From Niastella sp. (lineage in GTDB: Bacteria > Bacteroidota > Bacteroidia > Chitinophagales > Chitinophagaceae), in NCBI GenBank assembly GCA_017744515.1, contig JAGIBF010000003.1:62001-126000 (forward strand): a stretch of 64,000 nt of DNA. Direction: 5' to 3'. Below are positions 1 to 7,943 of the stretch, piece after piece. The notes under the pieces were generated by a model. It ran no database searches. It was given only the letters and a program-made list of their open reading frames with translations, and had not been told where the DNA came from. The position numbers and the translations under genes were made by a program. Every line of letters begins with the position of its first letter. The first letter of the stretch is position 1.

Positions 1-294
1 AGTTTGGTTGTTGTTATAGACAACAATGCAAAAGTCCAATTAAGAAAAGCCTATGAATTTATTAAAGAAGATTCTCCTCAGAATGCAGAGAAAGTAAAGC
101 AAAAGATTTATCACTCTATAAAGGCTTTGCTTAAGAATCCGCTTCGTCATCCTCCCGACAAGTATCGTTCAAATAATGATGGCTCTTACAGAGCTTACGA
201 GCTTTATAAATATCGTATTTCCTATCATATCTCTGCTCAGGAAATAAGGGTAATCAGAATAGGGCACACTAAAATGAACCCCACCCTTTATTAG
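1..294 (+). CDS. RelE/ParE-family toxin, 5' end outside window
   Basis: Resembles the toxin half of ParE/RelE type II toxin-antitoxin modules. The N-terminal part has a basic amphipathic helix (VQLRKAYEFIKEDSPQNAEK) and the C-terminal strands end in RVIRIGHTKMNP, the usual ParE-like finish. The reading frame is open to the left edge. The first in-window start-like codon is TTG at 4, but the family usually begins one or two residues earlier, so the ATG is probably just outside. The cognate antitoxin would be expected directly upstream and cannot be seen. Whether it acts on gyrase (ParE) or ribosome-bound mRNA (RelE) cannot be read from the sequence. Confidence 0.75.
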   Translation, partial: SLVVVIDNNAKVQLRKAYEFIKEDSPQNAEKVKQKIYHSIKALLKNPLRHPPDKYRSNNDGSYRAYELYKYRISYHISAQEIRVIRIGHTKMNPTLY

Positions 295-418
295 CATTTA
301 ACAGTTTTGGCTGCTTCTTAAACAGTTACGAAGTAATTGGGAAAGAACCTTGATATTTTCTAATTATAAAATAGCCCATTTTTTATTGCTTTAATTTCAC
401 TGGTTCAAATGTGTGTTT

Positions 419-922
419 ATGCCTATTAAGCCTATCAGGATCTTTATTACCGGTGGTACTTTCGATAAGGAGTATAATGAGTTGAATGGTCAGCTGTTCT
501 TCAAGGATACGCAGATGCATGATCTGCTGGAGATGGGGCGTAATAAGGTGCCGGTAGTGATCAGGACTTTGATGATGATCGACAGTCTGGATATGACTGC
601 CCAGGACCGTGAACTGATCGTTCATCAGTGTATTCAATGTGAGGAGGACAAGATCATCATTACGCATGGCACCGATACCATGGCTACCACCGCCAAAGTA
701 CTGGCTGAACATATCAAGAATAAAACTGTCGTGCTTACCGGCGCGATGATCCCTATTAAGTTTGGTAGCTCGGATGGTCTGTTCAATATGGGTTGTGCCA
801 TGGCTTTTGTCCAATCTTTGCCTCCCGGCGTATATGTAGCTATGAATGGGCGTTATTTCAACTGGGACAATGTTCGTAAGAACAGGCAGACCGGAATCTT
901 TGAGGAAACTTCAGAATCATGA
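419..922 (+). CDS. Stand-alone asparaginase N-terminal domain protein
   Basis: A 167-residue protein corresponding only to the N-terminal domain of L-asparaginase (full enzymes are about 330 residues). Both nucleophile-region motifs are present: TGGTFDKEY near the N-terminus (equivalent of TGGTI) and HGTDTM (equivalent of HGTDT). The C-terminal domain that completes the active site in the classical tetramer is absent. The frame is intact and ends in a clean hairpin, so this looks like a conserved short family rather than a pseudogene. The start was placed at ATG 419; GTG at 413 is in frame but adds only two residues. Catalytic activity is uncertain. Confidence 0.75.
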   Translation: MPIKPIRIFITGGTFDKEYNELNGQLFFKDTQMHDLLEMGRNKVPVVIRTLMMIDSLDMTAQDRELIVHQCIQCEEDKIIITHGTDTMATTAKVLAEHIKNKTVVLTGAMIPIKFGSSDGLFNMGCAMAFVQSLPPGVYVAMNGRYFNWDNVRKNRQTGIFEETSES

Positions 923-950
923 TCCCGACTTGTAGTCGGGACAAGTTTTA
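923..950 (+). terminator. Hairpin after the asparaginase-domain gene
   Basis: TCCCGACT (923-930), loop TGT, AGTCGGGA (934-941), then CAAGTTTTA. A perfect 8-bp stem directly after the stop codon; the U-tract is short. Confidence 0.55.
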
Positions 951-1064
951 TTGAATTTTTAGGATTGAGCGGAAAGGGCATTGAATTTTAATGTACTTTT
1001 CAGGTAGGCAATAACGATGCATTCCTGAGTGCATTAGTTATTCAATTCTAAAAATCAACACCCC

Positions 1065-1343
1065 TTGTTCAACAACATTGCCCCGGATAAAAGGAGACAT
1101 TTCTATGCCGGCATCCTCATGGGTGCTGTATTGCAGGGGTTGGGCTGGTGGTGGATGCCCAATAATATCGCTCTGTCTATCCTCATTGTTATTGGCCTGG
1201 TGATCGTTATCAGTTATGGGTTCGAACTGTTCTCTCTTATCACCGGCATGGGTGTTTATGACTTCATGGATGCCGTGTTTTCTGTTCTTGGCGGCATATT
1301 TGGTATGGGTCTGGCGCTATTGGCTTGCTGCTGGTTATTGTGA
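1065..1343 (+). CDS. Small three-helix membrane protein, unknown function
   Basis: A 92-residue hydrophobic protein with about three membrane-spanning segments: around residues 13-30, 36-57 and 66-92. The N-terminal DKRRHFYAGILMG resembles the DKxxHF start of YfiM-like small envelope proteins, but the likeness is too short for assignment. The start is a TTG at 1065; no ATG lies in frame nearby, so the exact start is uncertain. It is followed within 40 bases by the next small gene on the same strand. Confidence 0.55.
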   Translation: MFNNIAPDKRRHFYAGILMGAVLQGLGWWWMPNNIALSILIVIGLVIVISYGFELFSLITGMGVYDFMDAVFSVLGGIFGMGLALLACCWLL

Positions 1344-1381
1344 CCAACTGCCCGGTTTTCCTTATTTTCGGGTGCCAAAGT

Positions 1382-1813
1382 ATGTTACAAAAAAAGAAAG
1401 TAGATGTCGATGTGATCAAGGATGTACTGGATGCCATGTTGGTTGCCCGGCCTGATTCTACATTCGTGAAGAGTCTTGCTTTTCAGTATGAGGAGCGGGG
1501 AGGCTTGAGCAAAAAGCAGCTGGAAGGCTTGTATCAGAAGGCATTGAAGGTTGAATCTATTCCTGAGAATAAACTTGCTACGCTGGAGGCTGTGATCCGT
1601 AAAAAGCCTACTAAATACAAGTCTGCTCCACCTCCTCCCACTCCGCTGTACAATAAGGATGAATACGTTGGGAATATGATCGAGGCTATTCTTGCCAAAT
1701 ACCCGCAGCACAAACGGGTGCTTTTCTTCCAGGTAAAGTATAATAATAACGAGACGCTTTCTCCGCCTGAAGTGACTGAGCTGGAGAAGTTTCACCGGTT
1801 GCTGAATAAGTGA
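1382..1813 (+). CDS. Conserved hypothetical protein, 143 aa
   Basis: A soluble, charged protein with no recognised domain. The start was placed at ATG 1382 (MLQKKKVDVDVIKDVLDAML), because the in-frame extension to 1325 encodes a hydrophobic stretch that overlaps the preceding gene. The middle has a short proline run (PPPPTP). The predicted helices at residues 10-60 and 105-140 suggest an all-alpha protein. The stop lies 37 bases before the start of the DEAD-box helicase. No function is proposed. Confidence 0.6.
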   Translation: MLQKKKVDVDVIKDVLDAMLVARPDSTFVKSLAFQYEERGGLSKKQLEGLYQKALKVESIPENKLATLEAVIRKKPTKYKSAPPPPTPLYNKDEYVGNMIEAILAKYPQHKRVLFFQVKYNNNETLSPPEVTELEKFHRLLNK

Positions 1814-1814
1814 G

Positions 1815-1846
1815 TTGTGAGTGGTCAGTTGTGAGTCGTACCTTTG
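1815..1846 (+). promoter_or_regulatory. Bacteroidota-type promoter of the DEAD-box helicase
   Basis: TACCTTTG at 1839-1846 matches the TAnnTTTG -7 element and a TTG lies at 1815-1817, 21 bases upstream. The element ends five bases before the ATG at 1851, so the message would be almost leaderless. This also decides the helicase start. Confidence 0.65.
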
Positions 1847-1850
1847 CGGG

Positions 1851-3170
1851 ATGCAATCTTCTTTTTCTATCGAGCAATCGCTTACCAATTTAAAGATCGA
1901 CGCGCTGAACGAGATGCAGCAGGCATCGCTGGAGGCTAATAGGCAATCTGACGGGGTGGTGTTGTTATCGGACACCGGCTCCGGTAAAACGCTGGCTTTC
2001 CTGCTGCCGGTGACCCAACTGCTGGACAAGCATAAAAAGTTTACGCAGGCTTTGATCGTTGTGCCTTCGCGGGAGCTGGCGCTGCAGATCGAGCAGGTCT
2101 TCAAAAAGATGGGTACCGGCTTCAAGATCACGTGTTGTTATGGCGGCCACTTGCGCGAAACGGAGGAGAATAACCTAAAGCAGGCTCCTGCGCTCATCGT
2201 AGGAACACCGGGCCGGCTGGGGGATCATATACGCCGCGGCAATATCACCACAGCTCATATCGAGACGCTGGTACTGGATGAGTTCGATAAATCGCTGGAG
2301 CAGGGTTTTGAAGAGGAGATGTCGTTTGTGGTGGGTTCGCTACCGGCTTTGAAGAAGCGAATTCTTACGTCTGCAACGGCTGCGGTAGAGGTGCCTGCTT
2401 TTGTGGGTCTTCAAGAGCCTGTAACGATTAATTTTTTGACCGGCGAGAAGTCGCCAGCGCTTGCTGTGCAGCAGGTGCGGAGTGAAGATGCTGATAAATC
2501 CGAGACTTTGTTCCGGCTCATCTGTGCTCTGGGTAACCGCTCTACCATTATTTTTTGCAATCAACGGGAGTTTGTGGAGCAGGTGAGCACTTTTCTCAGG
2601 GATAAGGGTATTTATAATGTCTGGTATCATGGGGCCATGGAGCAGCAGGAGCGCGACAGTGCGCTGTGTAAGTTCCGTAATGGCACTTCGAATATATTGG
2701 TCACAACCGACCTGGCTGCGCGGGGCCTGGACATTCCTAATATCCGCTACATCATCCATTTTCAAATTCCTACTTCCGAAGAGTCTTATACGCATCGCAA
2801 CGGACGCACTGCCCGCATGGATGCCAGTGGTACTGCCATTCTGCTACTCGGTCCCAAAGAGTATGTACCGCCTTATATCAGCCCGGAGCCTACTGTTATT
2901 GAATTGCCTGCCACGGCAGAGCTGCCTTCAAAGCCCGTATGGACTACGTTGTTCATTGCCGCCGGCAAGAAGGACAAGGTGAACAAGGTGGATATTGTTG
3001 GTTTCCTTACCAATAAGGGTCAGTTGAAAAAGGAGGATGTTGGCCTGATCGAAGTGAAAGACTTTTTCTCTTTTGTGGCGGTACGTAAAACGAAAGCGGG
3101 TCATACGCTGCACCTTATTCAAAAGGAGAAGATCAAGAATAAGAAGGTGAAGATCGAGGTGGCGAAGTAG
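1851..3170 (+). CDS. DEAD-box family ATP-dependent RNA helicase
   Basis: A 439-residue RNA helicase with the two RecA-like domains of the family. Motif I is SDTGSGKT at residues 40-47. Motif II is DEFD at 143-146, a variant of DEAD. Motif III is SAT, motif V is TTDLAARGLDIP and motif VI is HRNGRTAR. A basic C-terminal tail (KEKIKNKKVKIEV) may aid RNA binding. The start is ATG 1851, chosen because the promoter element ends five bases upstream; the GTG at 1821 would precede it. It probably acts in ribosome assembly or mRNA turnover, but the exact substrate is not visible. Confidence 0.9.
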   Translation: MQSSFSIEQSLTNLKIDALNEMQQASLEANRQSDGVVLLSDTGSGKTLAFLLPVTQLLDKHKKFTQALIVVPSRELALQIEQVFKKMGTGFKITCCYGGHLRETEENNLKQAPALIVGTPGRLGDHIRRGNITTAHIETLVLDEFDKSLEQGFEEEMSFVVGSLPALKKRILTSATAAVEVPAFVGLQEPVTINFLTGEKSPALAVQQVRSEDADKSETLFRLICALGNRSTIIFCNQREFVEQVSTFLRDKGIYNVWYHGAMEQQERDSALCKFRNGTSNILVTTDLAARGLDIPNIRYIIHFQIPTSEESYTHRNGRTARMDASGTAILLLGPKEYVPPYISPEPTVIELPATAELPSKPVWTTLFIAAGKKDKVNKVDIVGFLTNKGQLKKEDVGLIEVKDFFSFVAVRKTKAGHTLHLIQKEKIKNKKVKIEVAK

Positions 3171-3218
3171 CTACGGCAATCGGCAGTGGGCAATCGGCAG
3201 TCGTTTACTTCGAAAAAA

Positions 3219-4976
3219 TTACTCTGAGACTTCCATTCTTCTTTCGCCGATCTGCTGACGCCACATGGCGTAGTAGAGTCCTTTTTGTACAAGGAGCTCA
3301 TCGTGTGAGCCGGACTCTGTAATCTTTCCTTTTTCGAGTACATAGATCGTGTCGGCATGCATGATGGTGCTGAGGCGATGGGCTATCAGTATCGTGATCT
3401 GCTGTCGCTGCGCGGATATGTCGCGGATCGTTTGGGTAATCGCTTCTTCTGTCAGGGAATCCAATGCCGAAGTGGCTTCATCGAAGATCAGGAGCCGCGG
3501 GTGGCGTAATAAAGCGCGGGCAATAGAAAGCCGTTGTTTTTCTCCTCCGGAAAGTTTGAGCCCGCCTTCTCCCAGTATCGTGTTCAATCCTTTACCTGTG
3601 CGTGTAACCAATTTGGATGCAGAGGCTTTATTCATCGCTTCCAGCATTTCTTCGTCGGTAGCATCGGGTTTTACGAACAAGAGGTTTTCGCGGATCGTGC
3701 CGGCGAAGAGTTGTGTATCCTGTGTTACGAATCCTATTTGCCGCCGCAGTTCATTGTAGCGGATCAGGGTGGCCGGGATGTCGTTGAAGTAGATCGTTCC
3801 TTCCTGTGGTTTGTATAGTCCTACCAATAGTTTCACCAGGGTTGATTTGCCGGAGCCGGATGGTCCCACAAAGGCAATCGTATCGCCCGTGTGAACCCTG
3901 AAAGAGATCCCATCCATGGAGTTTTGGGTGGCTGTGTTGTGCCGGAAGACCACGTTCTCAAAGCGCAGGTCATTCAGTTGGTTCAATGCTACCGGTTCGG
4001 GTGGCCGCTGTTCGATGGGTTTGCTCATGAGGGTATCGAAGGTTTGCAGGGAGGCTTCGGCTTCGCGGTAGAAGATGATGATGTTGCCTACGTCCTGCAA
4101 GGGGCCAAAGATCGTATTGGAAATAAACTGCATCGTGATGAGCTCGCCCGTACTGAGCACTCCTCCGAATATGAGCCAAAGGAGAATGAACAGGATGGAC
4201 TGCTTCAACACATTCAGGACCGTACCCTGGAGAAAGCTCAGGGTGCGGGTTTGCCGGGTCTTCTCCATTTCCAGCTGGAATATACGGAAGGTGTATTCTC
4301 TCAACCGCCTGATCTCCGGGAATGTGAGGCCCAGGCTGCGTACCAGCTCGATGTTGCGGAGTGATTCTGTAATGATGCCCGCCATGCGGTTCGTTTCGCG
4401 GTTGATGGAGCGCTGGGTAGCTTTCATTTTACGACTCAACATGCCCGTCAATGTTCCAAGCACCAGCACACCGATCACGAAAACCGGGATCAACGCCCAA
4501 TGTTTGGTAATAGCATACCACACCAGGAAGCCCATGCCTACGAGGGATGAGAACAGGATGTTGATAAAGGAATTGATAAATCTCTCTGTGTCGGTCCGCA
4601 CCTTCTGGAGTACAGCCATGGTTTCGCCGCTACGCTGTTCTTCAAACTCGCTAAAGGAGAGGCGGAGTGTTTGGCGAAGGCCGTCGTTGAATATCTGCAT
4701 CCCAAATTTCTGGACGGCCAGGCGGGTGAAGTAATCCTGAAAGGCTTTGGCTACTCTTGCCAGCAGGGCTACTCCTATGGCTACGCCCAGCCACCACAGC
4801 ACGCCTTTTATCAGCTCCTGCCGGGGGCGCAGGTTGATCTGGCCGGCGTAATCGTCGATGATCTTTCCGAAGATGATCGGGTCGATCAGCGATAAGACCT
4901 GGGCTACGGCTGCCAGGGTCAGTGACAGGAGTACCAGCCAACGCTGGGGACGCAAATATTTCCAGAGGATGTGCAT
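3219..4976 (-). CDS. ABC-type exporter, fused membrane and ATPase domains
   Basis: A 585-residue half-transporter of the MsbA/lipid and multidrug exporter type that would work as a homodimer in the inner membrane. An N-terminal six-helix membrane domain covers about residues 15-310. The ATPase domain carries Walker A GPSGSGKST near 370, the signature LSGGEKQR near 475, Walker B LLIFDEATSALD near 500 and the H-loop AHRLST. The substrate cannot be told from the sequence. It converges on the helicase gene, with 48 bases between the two stops, and diverges from the serine hydrolase at 5168. Confidence 0.92.
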   Translation of the reverse strand: MHILWKYLRPQRWLVLLSLTLAAVAQVLSLIDPIIFGKIIDDYAGQINLRPRQELIKGVLWWLGVAIGVALLARVAKAFQDYFTRLAVQKFGMQIFNDGLRQTLRLSFSEFEEQRSGETMAVLQKVRTDTERFINSFINILFSSLVGMGFLVWYAITKHWALIPVFVIGVLVLGTLTGMLSRKMKATQRSINRETNRMAGIITESLRNIELVRSLGLTFPEIRRLREYTFRIFQLEMEKTRQTRTLSFLQGTVLNVLKQSILFILLWLIFGGVLSTGELITMQFISNTIFGPLQDVGNIIIFYREAEASLQTFDTLMSKPIEQRPPEPVALNQLNDLRFENVVFRHNTATQNSMDGISFRVHTGDTIAFVGPSGSGKSTLVKLLVGLYKPQEGTIYFNDIPATLIRYNELRRQIGFVTQDTQLFAGTIRENLLFVKPDATDEEMLEAMNKASASKLVTRTGKGLNTILGEGGLKLSGGEKQRLSIARALLRHPRLLIFDEATSALDSLTEEAITQTIRDISAQRQQITILIAHRLSTIMHADTIYVLEKGKITESGSHDELLVQKGLYYAMWRQQIGERRMEVSE

Positions 4977-5058
4977 GTTTGTTTAATGTACGGTTGACTG
5001 GCGTTTAGGTTCAAAAAAAGAATAATGTATTGAATGTACGTGTAAAAGTTTGTGTGTC

Positions 5059-5087
5059 TTGTGCTGGAAGGCATCCTTTTACCTTTG
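5059..5087 (+). promoter_or_regulatory. Candidate promoter of the serine hydrolase gene
   Basis: TTG at 5059-5061 and TACCTTTG at 5080-5087, 18 bases apart. It would give an 80-base leader before the ATG at 5168. Confidence 0.5.
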
Positions 5088-5167
5088 ATTACAGTTTTTT
5101 AATTTAATTTTCTCATGGTTTCGTTTTTGGGTATTGCAGGTTTCTTAGGACAATAAATAGCCTTTAT

Positions 5168-6586
5168 ATGAAAAGATCGTTCCTGTTTTTATGCATGGTC
5201 AGTTGTTCATTGATCGCTTCTGCTCAAAGCTGGTCAGATACCGCGGCGGCTATCGAGAAAATATTCAGCCGGTATAATAGTAATTCTGTGCCAGGCGCCG
5301 AGCTTGCTATCAGCAGGAACGGTCAGGTGATCTTTTCGAAGGCATGGGGCATGGCCGACCTTGAGCATACTACTCCGCTCACCACTAATTCTGTTTTGGA
5401 AGCAGGGTCTGTTTCCAAGCAGTTTACCGCTGCTGCCATCCTGTTGCTGGAGCAACAGGGCAAGCTTTCGCTGGATGATGATGTTCGCAAGCATATTCCT
5501 GAGTTGCCGGATTATGGCAAGGTGATCACGCTGCGGCATATGATGCAGCATACCAGTGGATTGAAGGACTGGGGGAGTATCATGGAGCTGGCTGGCTGGG
5601 GAAGGGGTTCACGGGCTTACACGAATGAGTATGCTTTGTATGTTGTGTCCAAACAAGAGAGTCTCAATAATAACCCTGGTGATGAATATATCTACAGTAA
5701 TTCGAATTATAACCTGCTGGCCGTTATCGTGCAGCGTGTGACCGGTTTGACGCTGGCTGCTTTTACTGAAAGGAATATTTTTCAACCTGCAGGCATGAAG
5801 CACACCGGATGGCGGGACAATTACAGGAAGGTGGTGAAGGACCGGGCGATCGCTTATTCAAAAAGCGGCCAGCAGTATTTTACCAATATGCCCAATGAGA
5901 GTGCTTATGGTAATGGCGGTCTACTTACTACTGCTGAAGACCTGCTGATCTGGAATCAATATTACCTGAGCGGGAAATTTGGAAGCCCCTCTTTGCTTCC
6001 TAATCAAACGGCTACCCGCCCGCTCAATAATGGAAGGAGGAATGGTTATGGAGCCGGTCTCGTCACTGACTCTATCAATGGCTGGAAGGCTATCTCTCAT
6101 ACCGGCGCCACAGCCAGCTATCGTGCTTACCTGGAGCATTTTCCGGAAGCAGGTTTGTCTATTGCGTGGCTCAGTAATACTTCGGCTTTCGATAATGATA
6201 CTTTCAACCTGAGTAATGCCGTGCGGAAATTATTTCTGCCTGACCGCAGGACTGCGAGAAGCAGACCGGCTAACGCATCTTTGGATTCTGTAAAGGCTGT
6301 ATTGGGAGATACCAGCGCCGCCAATATGGAAAGTTATGTGGGTGTGTATTATTCGCGCGAGGCGGAAGCAACGTATAATCTTGTATATAAAGGTGGCAAG
6401 TTGTTACTGGAAATAAAACCACTGTTTACTTTCATTCTTACTTCTGCTCCTAAAGATGTTTTTAATTTTCCTTTGGGTCAGATCGTTTTCGTGCGTGACG
6501 GGCAAAAAAAGGTGACTGAGCTGAAGGTTTCTATTTCGCGTGCGAGGAATGTCGTGTTCAGAAAGCAAGCTACGGAAGTGCGCTAA
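5168..6586 (+). CDS. Exported serine hydrolase, class C beta-lactamase family
   Basis: A 472-residue protein with a signal peptide (residues 1-20, ending in SAQ). It has the penicillin-binding/class C beta-lactamase fold signatures: S81-V-S-K84 as the nucleophile motif, Y176-S-N178, and HTG in place of KTG around residue 315. A further C-terminal domain of about 120 residues follows the catalytic domain. Families of this type include D-aminopeptidases, esterases and peptidoglycan hydrolases, so a role in antibiotic resistance should not be assumed. The periplasm is the likely location. The 3' end overlaps the next gene, on the opposite strand, by four bases. Confidence 0.88.
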   Translation: MKRSFLFLCMVSCSLIASAQSWSDTAAAIEKIFSRYNSNSVPGAELAISRNGQVIFSKAWGMADLEHTTPLTTNSVLEAGSVSKQFTAAAILLLEQQGKLSLDDDVRKHIPELPDYGKVITLRHMMQHTSGLKDWGSIMELAGWGRGSRAYTNEYALYVVSKQESLNNNPGDEYIYSNSNYNLLAVIVQRVTGLTLAAFTERNIFQPAGMKHTGWRDNYRKVVKDRAIAYSKSGQQYFTNMPNESAYGNGGLLTTAEDLLIWNQYYLSGKFGSPSLLPNQTATRPLNNGRRNGYGAGLVTDSINGWKAISHTGATASYRAYLEHFPEAGLSIAWLSNTSAFDNDTFNLSNAVRKLFLPDRRTARSRPANASLDSVKAVLGDTSAANMESYVGVYYSREAEATYNLVYKGGKLLLEIKPLFTFILTSAPKDVFNFPLGQIVFVRDGQKKVTELKVSISRARNVVFRKQATEVR

Positions 6587-6864
6587 CCATCTATACTACT
6601 GGCTATCCATACTATTATCAAAATGATCAGTGCCGGCAATATGCTCAGGAGGAATGCCGTCCAATGTGTAGGTGCATGTTTTTTCTTGTAGCTGCGGTAA
6701 AGCAGGTAGAGGTCTGCGAGATAGTAAGCGGCAATGCCTGCACCGAGCCATATGGCATCTGTGTCATCTTCCATCTTTCCTGCTACAATAAGGTAAACTC
6801 CAGCAGCCATGCAAGCGACGCATGTTATGATCGTAAGTATCCTAAGCGTAAGTAGCATAATCAA
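6583..6864 (-). CDS. Small three-helix inner-membrane protein
   Basis: 93 residues with three hydrophobic segments (about 5-27, 37-58 and 69-90) and a basic loop YRSYKKKHAPTHW between the second and third. No family was recognised. The stop TAG at 6583-6585 overlaps the stop of the serine hydrolase that converges on it. ATG codons at residues 1 and 3 are both possible starts. Confidence 0.6.
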   Translation of the reverse strand: MIMLLTLRILTIITCVACMAAGVYLIVAGKMEDDTDAIWLGAGIAAYYLADLYLLYRSYKKKHAPTHWTAFLLSILPALIILIIVWIASSIDG

Positions 6865-6890
6865 TGATTAAGGAAAATAGGGCAAGCGCT

Positions 6891-7358
6891 TTAGTACAGG
6901 TCAACAATAATAGTACTGAATGCATTAAAAACAAAATGATCGCCTGCCTTTTTGTGTTGTAGTTGTTGGGCGAGTGGCGCCTGGGGCGAGAGGAAGAAGA
7001 TTATCTTATTGTCTATCGTTTGCTTCCCCAACCCTGCTGCAATAAAGAATGCCATTTTTTCTCCCTGTATCAATGCGCCGGTTGTGGCTGTTTCATAGAG
7101 GTTGTCAACATTGACCGTATGGAGGGCTGCCAGTTCTTTTGTTTGTTCTGCCAGCTGACGTGCATGCATGTCTTTTTGGAGGTGGCCCATGGCGCGGGAG
7201 GTTTCGTATTTATCTCCGGCCGAGCTTTTCTCTTCCTGGTTGGCAGCCTGCTGGGCTTCTTCCATTTGTGCTTTGGCAGCGGCCATGCGCTGTTCGATAA
7301 TGGCCAAGCCAGCCTGCTTGAGGTTTTGTTTGTATTGTATCTTTTCCGCCCGGGTCAT
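6891..7358 (-). CDS. GreA/GreB-like elongation factor-related protein
   Basis: 155 residues. The N-terminal 75 residues are a long charged helical region rich in Ala, Gln and Glu (AKAQMEEAQQAANQEEKSS), fitting the coiled coil that Gre factors insert into the RNA polymerase secondary channel. The C-terminal part, IIFFLSPQAPLAQQLQHKKAG, matches the Gre C-terminal signature in which SP-x-G/A-x-x-L-x-x-K-x-x-GD binds polymerase. The acidic tip residues of true Gre factors are not obvious, so this may be a Gre-fold regulator rather than a cleavage factor. The annotation 3-oxoacyl-ACP synthase, sometimes given to this family, is not supported. Confidence 0.7.
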   Translation of the reverse strand: MTRAEKIQYKQNLKQAGLAIIEQRMAAAKAQMEEAQQAANQEEKSSAGDKYETSRAMGHLQKDMHARQLAEQTKELAALHTVNVDNLYETATTGALIQGEKMAFFIAAGLGKQTIDNKIIFFLSPQAPLAQQLQHKKAGDHFVFNAFSTIIVDLY

Positions 7359-7373
7359 GGCGCAAGTTACGGC

Positions 7374-7613
7374 TCAGATCAATTCTGAGAGGGTATTGCG
7401 GGCATATTCGAGGGCTGCAACGGGTGATTCGAATAGTTTTGGCTCTACTCCTTCGATAAACAGCTCACCGGAAATATCTTCATGTGGCTCCTGGAGGTAG
7501 TACATTGCCGTGAAGTATTCTGTTGGTATGATGTGCGGGTTTTCCCGTGGCACCATGTGGGGTTCTATTATTACCCACACTTCTTTTCCGTTGATGTTTA
7601 GCTTTTCTGTCAT
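7374..7613 (-). CDS. Hypothetical protein, 79 aa
   Basis: A small acidic protein, MTEKLNINGKEVWVIIEPHM at its start, with no recognised domain. It lies 15 bases upstream of the Gre-like gene on the same strand and 39 bases downstream of the CDGSH gene, so the three are probably co-transcribed. Confidence 0.6.
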   Translation of the reverse strand: MTEKLNINGKEVWVIIEPHMVPRENPHIIPTEYFTAMYYLQEPHEDISGELFIEGVEPKLFESPVAALEYARNTLSELI

Positions 7614-7652
7614 GGCATTTTATTGATAGATCAATAAAATCCATGCCAGTGG

Positions 7653-7877
7653 CTATTGTTTTTTGGGCGGCAGGCTAAATGCTATTGCGTCGTGCTCAAA
7701 ATGGCCTTTGTGCGAACCATCGCAGAAGGGTTTGTTTTTGGAGAGGCCACAACGGCAGATGGAAACGATCTCGCGTCCGCCCAGGTCGTATTTGTCGCCA
7801 TTCTTGTCTACTATCTCGAAATCGCCTTCTATTTTAAGGGAGCCATTGCTGTTGACGGTAATCTTTGTAGTTGCCAT
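7653..7877 (-). CDS. CDGSH iron-sulfur domain protein (mitoNEET type)
   Basis: A 74-residue protein carrying the complete 2Fe-2S binding motif: C41-x-C43, then C52-D-G-S-H56 (CRCGLSKNKPFCDGSHKGHF). Three cysteines and one histidine bind the cluster, as in mitoNEET-type proteins. Bacterial members are small soluble electron-transfer or cluster-transfer proteins. The start was set at ATG 7877 (MATTKITV); the in-frame extension to 7925 has low-complexity aromatic residues and no support. Confidence 0.88.
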   Translation of the reverse strand: MATTKITVNSNGSLKIEGDFEIVDKNGDKYDLGGREIVSICRCGLSKNKPFCDGSHKGHFEHDAIAFSLPPKKQ

Positions 7878-7943
7878 GTTGGTAGAATTAGGGCGGCGAA
7901 AGTAGTACAAATAAGGGAACTGCAAAGTGGCCTAACAAATTGT

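Noticed and set aside
423-922. Possible pseudogene of L-asparaginase
   Set aside because: The frame is intact with both threonine motifs and a clean terminator, and no C-terminal remnant follows, so a genuine short family member is more likely.
6891-7358. 3-oxoacyl-ACP synthase assignment
   Set aside because: The protein is 155 residues with a coiled coil and a Gre C-terminal signature; it has no thiolase-fold motif or catalytic Cys-His set.
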